Notes under the pieces: model-generated
What the model saw: the letters and a program-made list of their open reading frames with translations, nothing else
Databases searched by the model: none
Told to the model about the DNA's origin: nothing
Part shown: one piece after another, positions 63,386 to 64,000 of the stretch
Numbering within the stretch: position 1 is the stretch's first letter
Layout of the letters: each line of letters starts with the position of its first letter
Made by a program: the position numbers and the translations under genes
Assembly: GCF_003072645.1 (NCBI RefSeq)
Contig: NZ_CP028897.1
Coordinates: 1,253,658 to 1,317,657 of the forward strand
Reading direction: 5' to 3'
From: Dongshaea marina
GTDB lineage: Bacteria; Pseudomonadota; Gammaproteobacteria; Enterobacterales; Aeromonadaceae
DNA: 64,000 nt

Positions 63386-64000
63386 TTAACCGATATCCGG
63401 GCGGCGACTGCAGCCGTGCATCGGGATGCATACCGGGGTAAAGCCCTTGATCGCTTCGTAGCAAAAATCCCCGACGGCCTGATGCAGAGAGTCCGGGTGA
63501 TGATTGGTGATCAGTATAACGCTCTTGCCCAGGTTGTTGCGACGGCGCAGCAGGTGCCCAAGAAAGTTTGCCTGACTTTCATTGAGGCGGGAGCGGTTGG
63601 CAGCGATCTCATCGAGGATCAGCAGATCCACCTGCTCCAGGGCTTTACGATAGCGATTGCGCTCTGTTGGGTCTTCGATGAGCCCGAAGAACAAGCGGTT
63701 AATGATCGACTCCCACTGCTGAAAGATCACCGAACGTTGATGGTTTTCAATCAGTTCATGGGCGATCGCACCGGCCAGGGTTGATTTTCCGGTTCCGTAA
63801 TCCCCATGGATCAGGACACAGCGCCCCCCTGCTTCTCCCACAGCTCAAACCCGTTGATAAAGGCGTAGGCGATCTGCAGGGGCTCAAGCATGCTTGGATC
63901 AGTCATATCAATGGCATCGAAGCGCCAGTGGGTATTGATATCCGCCTGATTGAGCAGTGATTGAGTGCGGTGCTGGCAGGCTTCATGTTGCAGGCGTTTC
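63386..64000 (-). CDS. DnaC/IstB-like ATP-binding protein, 5'-partial, frameshifted
   Basis: AAA+ ATPase of the DnaC helicase-loader type. Walker A HGDYGTGKSTLAGA, Walker B LLILDEIAANRS and the sensor region VILITNHHPDSL are visible. The frame breaks at the C6 run 63824-63829; one extra base joins it to the upstream part FDAIDMTDPSMLEPLQIAYAF, INGFELWEKQGG, which runs off the right edge. The chain as seen resembles DnaC and not a transposon IstB, and no transposase is nearby in the window. Its role would be loading DnaB at replication restart or initiation. Start codon lies beyond the window. Confidence 0.82.

Noticed and set aside
63386-64000. Insertion-sequence IstB helper ATPase
   Set aside because: Sequence resembles DnaC and no IstA transposase or terminal repeats are seen within the window; beyond the right edge is unknown.
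1-64000. tRNA, rRNA, CRISPR, prophage or complete transposon
   Set aside because: I saw no TpsiC-arm-plus-acceptor pattern, repeat-spacer array, integrase, phage structural gene or transposase anywhere in the window.

Overview
This window reads as chromosomal DNA of a free-living gammaproteobacterium. Gene order matches the Enterobacterales/Vibrionales/Aeromonadales type in several blocks: crl-frsA-gpt-pepD, raiA-pheL-pheA, yafD-mltD-gloB-yafS-rnhA-dnaQ, purN-purM/upp-hda-arsC(yfgD)-bepA-perM, and ratA-ratB/bamE. Crl, FrsA, Hda and a TIGR03503-type protein point to the Vibrio/Aeromonas/Shewanella side of that group, but no species is named here because nothing in the sequence is decisive. I see no rRNA, tRNA, CRISPR array, phage or complete insertion sequence.

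Layout. 1-3.5 kb: a lyase / LeuC-like / LeuD-like / nitrilase operon that looks catabolic. 3.7-8.5 kb: a chemoreceptor, a periplasmic binding protein, an apyrase of the CD39 family (uncommon in bacteria), a SnoaL-like secreted protein and a tiny lipoprotein. 8.5-13.7 kb: a MITE-like repeat, an oxidoreductase, a CNNM/CorC-type protein, a DsrE protein and a tandem pair of periplasmic paralogues. 13.8-17.3 kb: ratA-ratB, bamE, udp and an alx/terC gene behind a yybP-ykoY manganese riboswitch. 17.5-22.5 kb: a secreted GH5 cellulase, an unknown secreted protein and a POT-type transporter. 22.8-31.7 kb: crl, frsA, gpt, pepD, a chemoreceptor and cfa. 32-34.8 kb: a Phe-attenuated gene for a chorismate mutase-prephenate dehydratase-ACT-DAHP synthase fusion, then raiA. 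35.5-46 kb: slt, a GalR-like regulator, yciA and the yafD-to-dnaQ block. 46.5-61.5 kb: an HD-GYP response regulator, gmhA, purine/uracil genes, hda, bepA, perM, ynjE, cnoX, a second oxidoreductase and a macrodomain protein. 61.7-64 kb: a candidate small RNA, an aldehyde dehydrogenase and a DnaC-like ATPase cut by the window edge.

Two results stand out. First, the 681-residue PheA fusion places the entry enzyme of the shikimate pathway behind the phenylalanine-branch enzyme in one polypeptide, preceded by a readable 23-codon leader peptide (six Phe codons) and a complete set of competing attenuator hairpins. Second, seven genes (lyase, oxidoreductase, pepD, dnaQ, second oxidoreductase, macrodomain protein, dnaC-like) are broken by the apparent loss of exactly one base in a short G or C run, and an eighth (yafS) probably has a similar one-base loss. 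Adding the base restores family-typical lengths (PepD 485, DnaQ 244 residues), so these look like homopolymer errors in the assembly rather than real pseudogenes.
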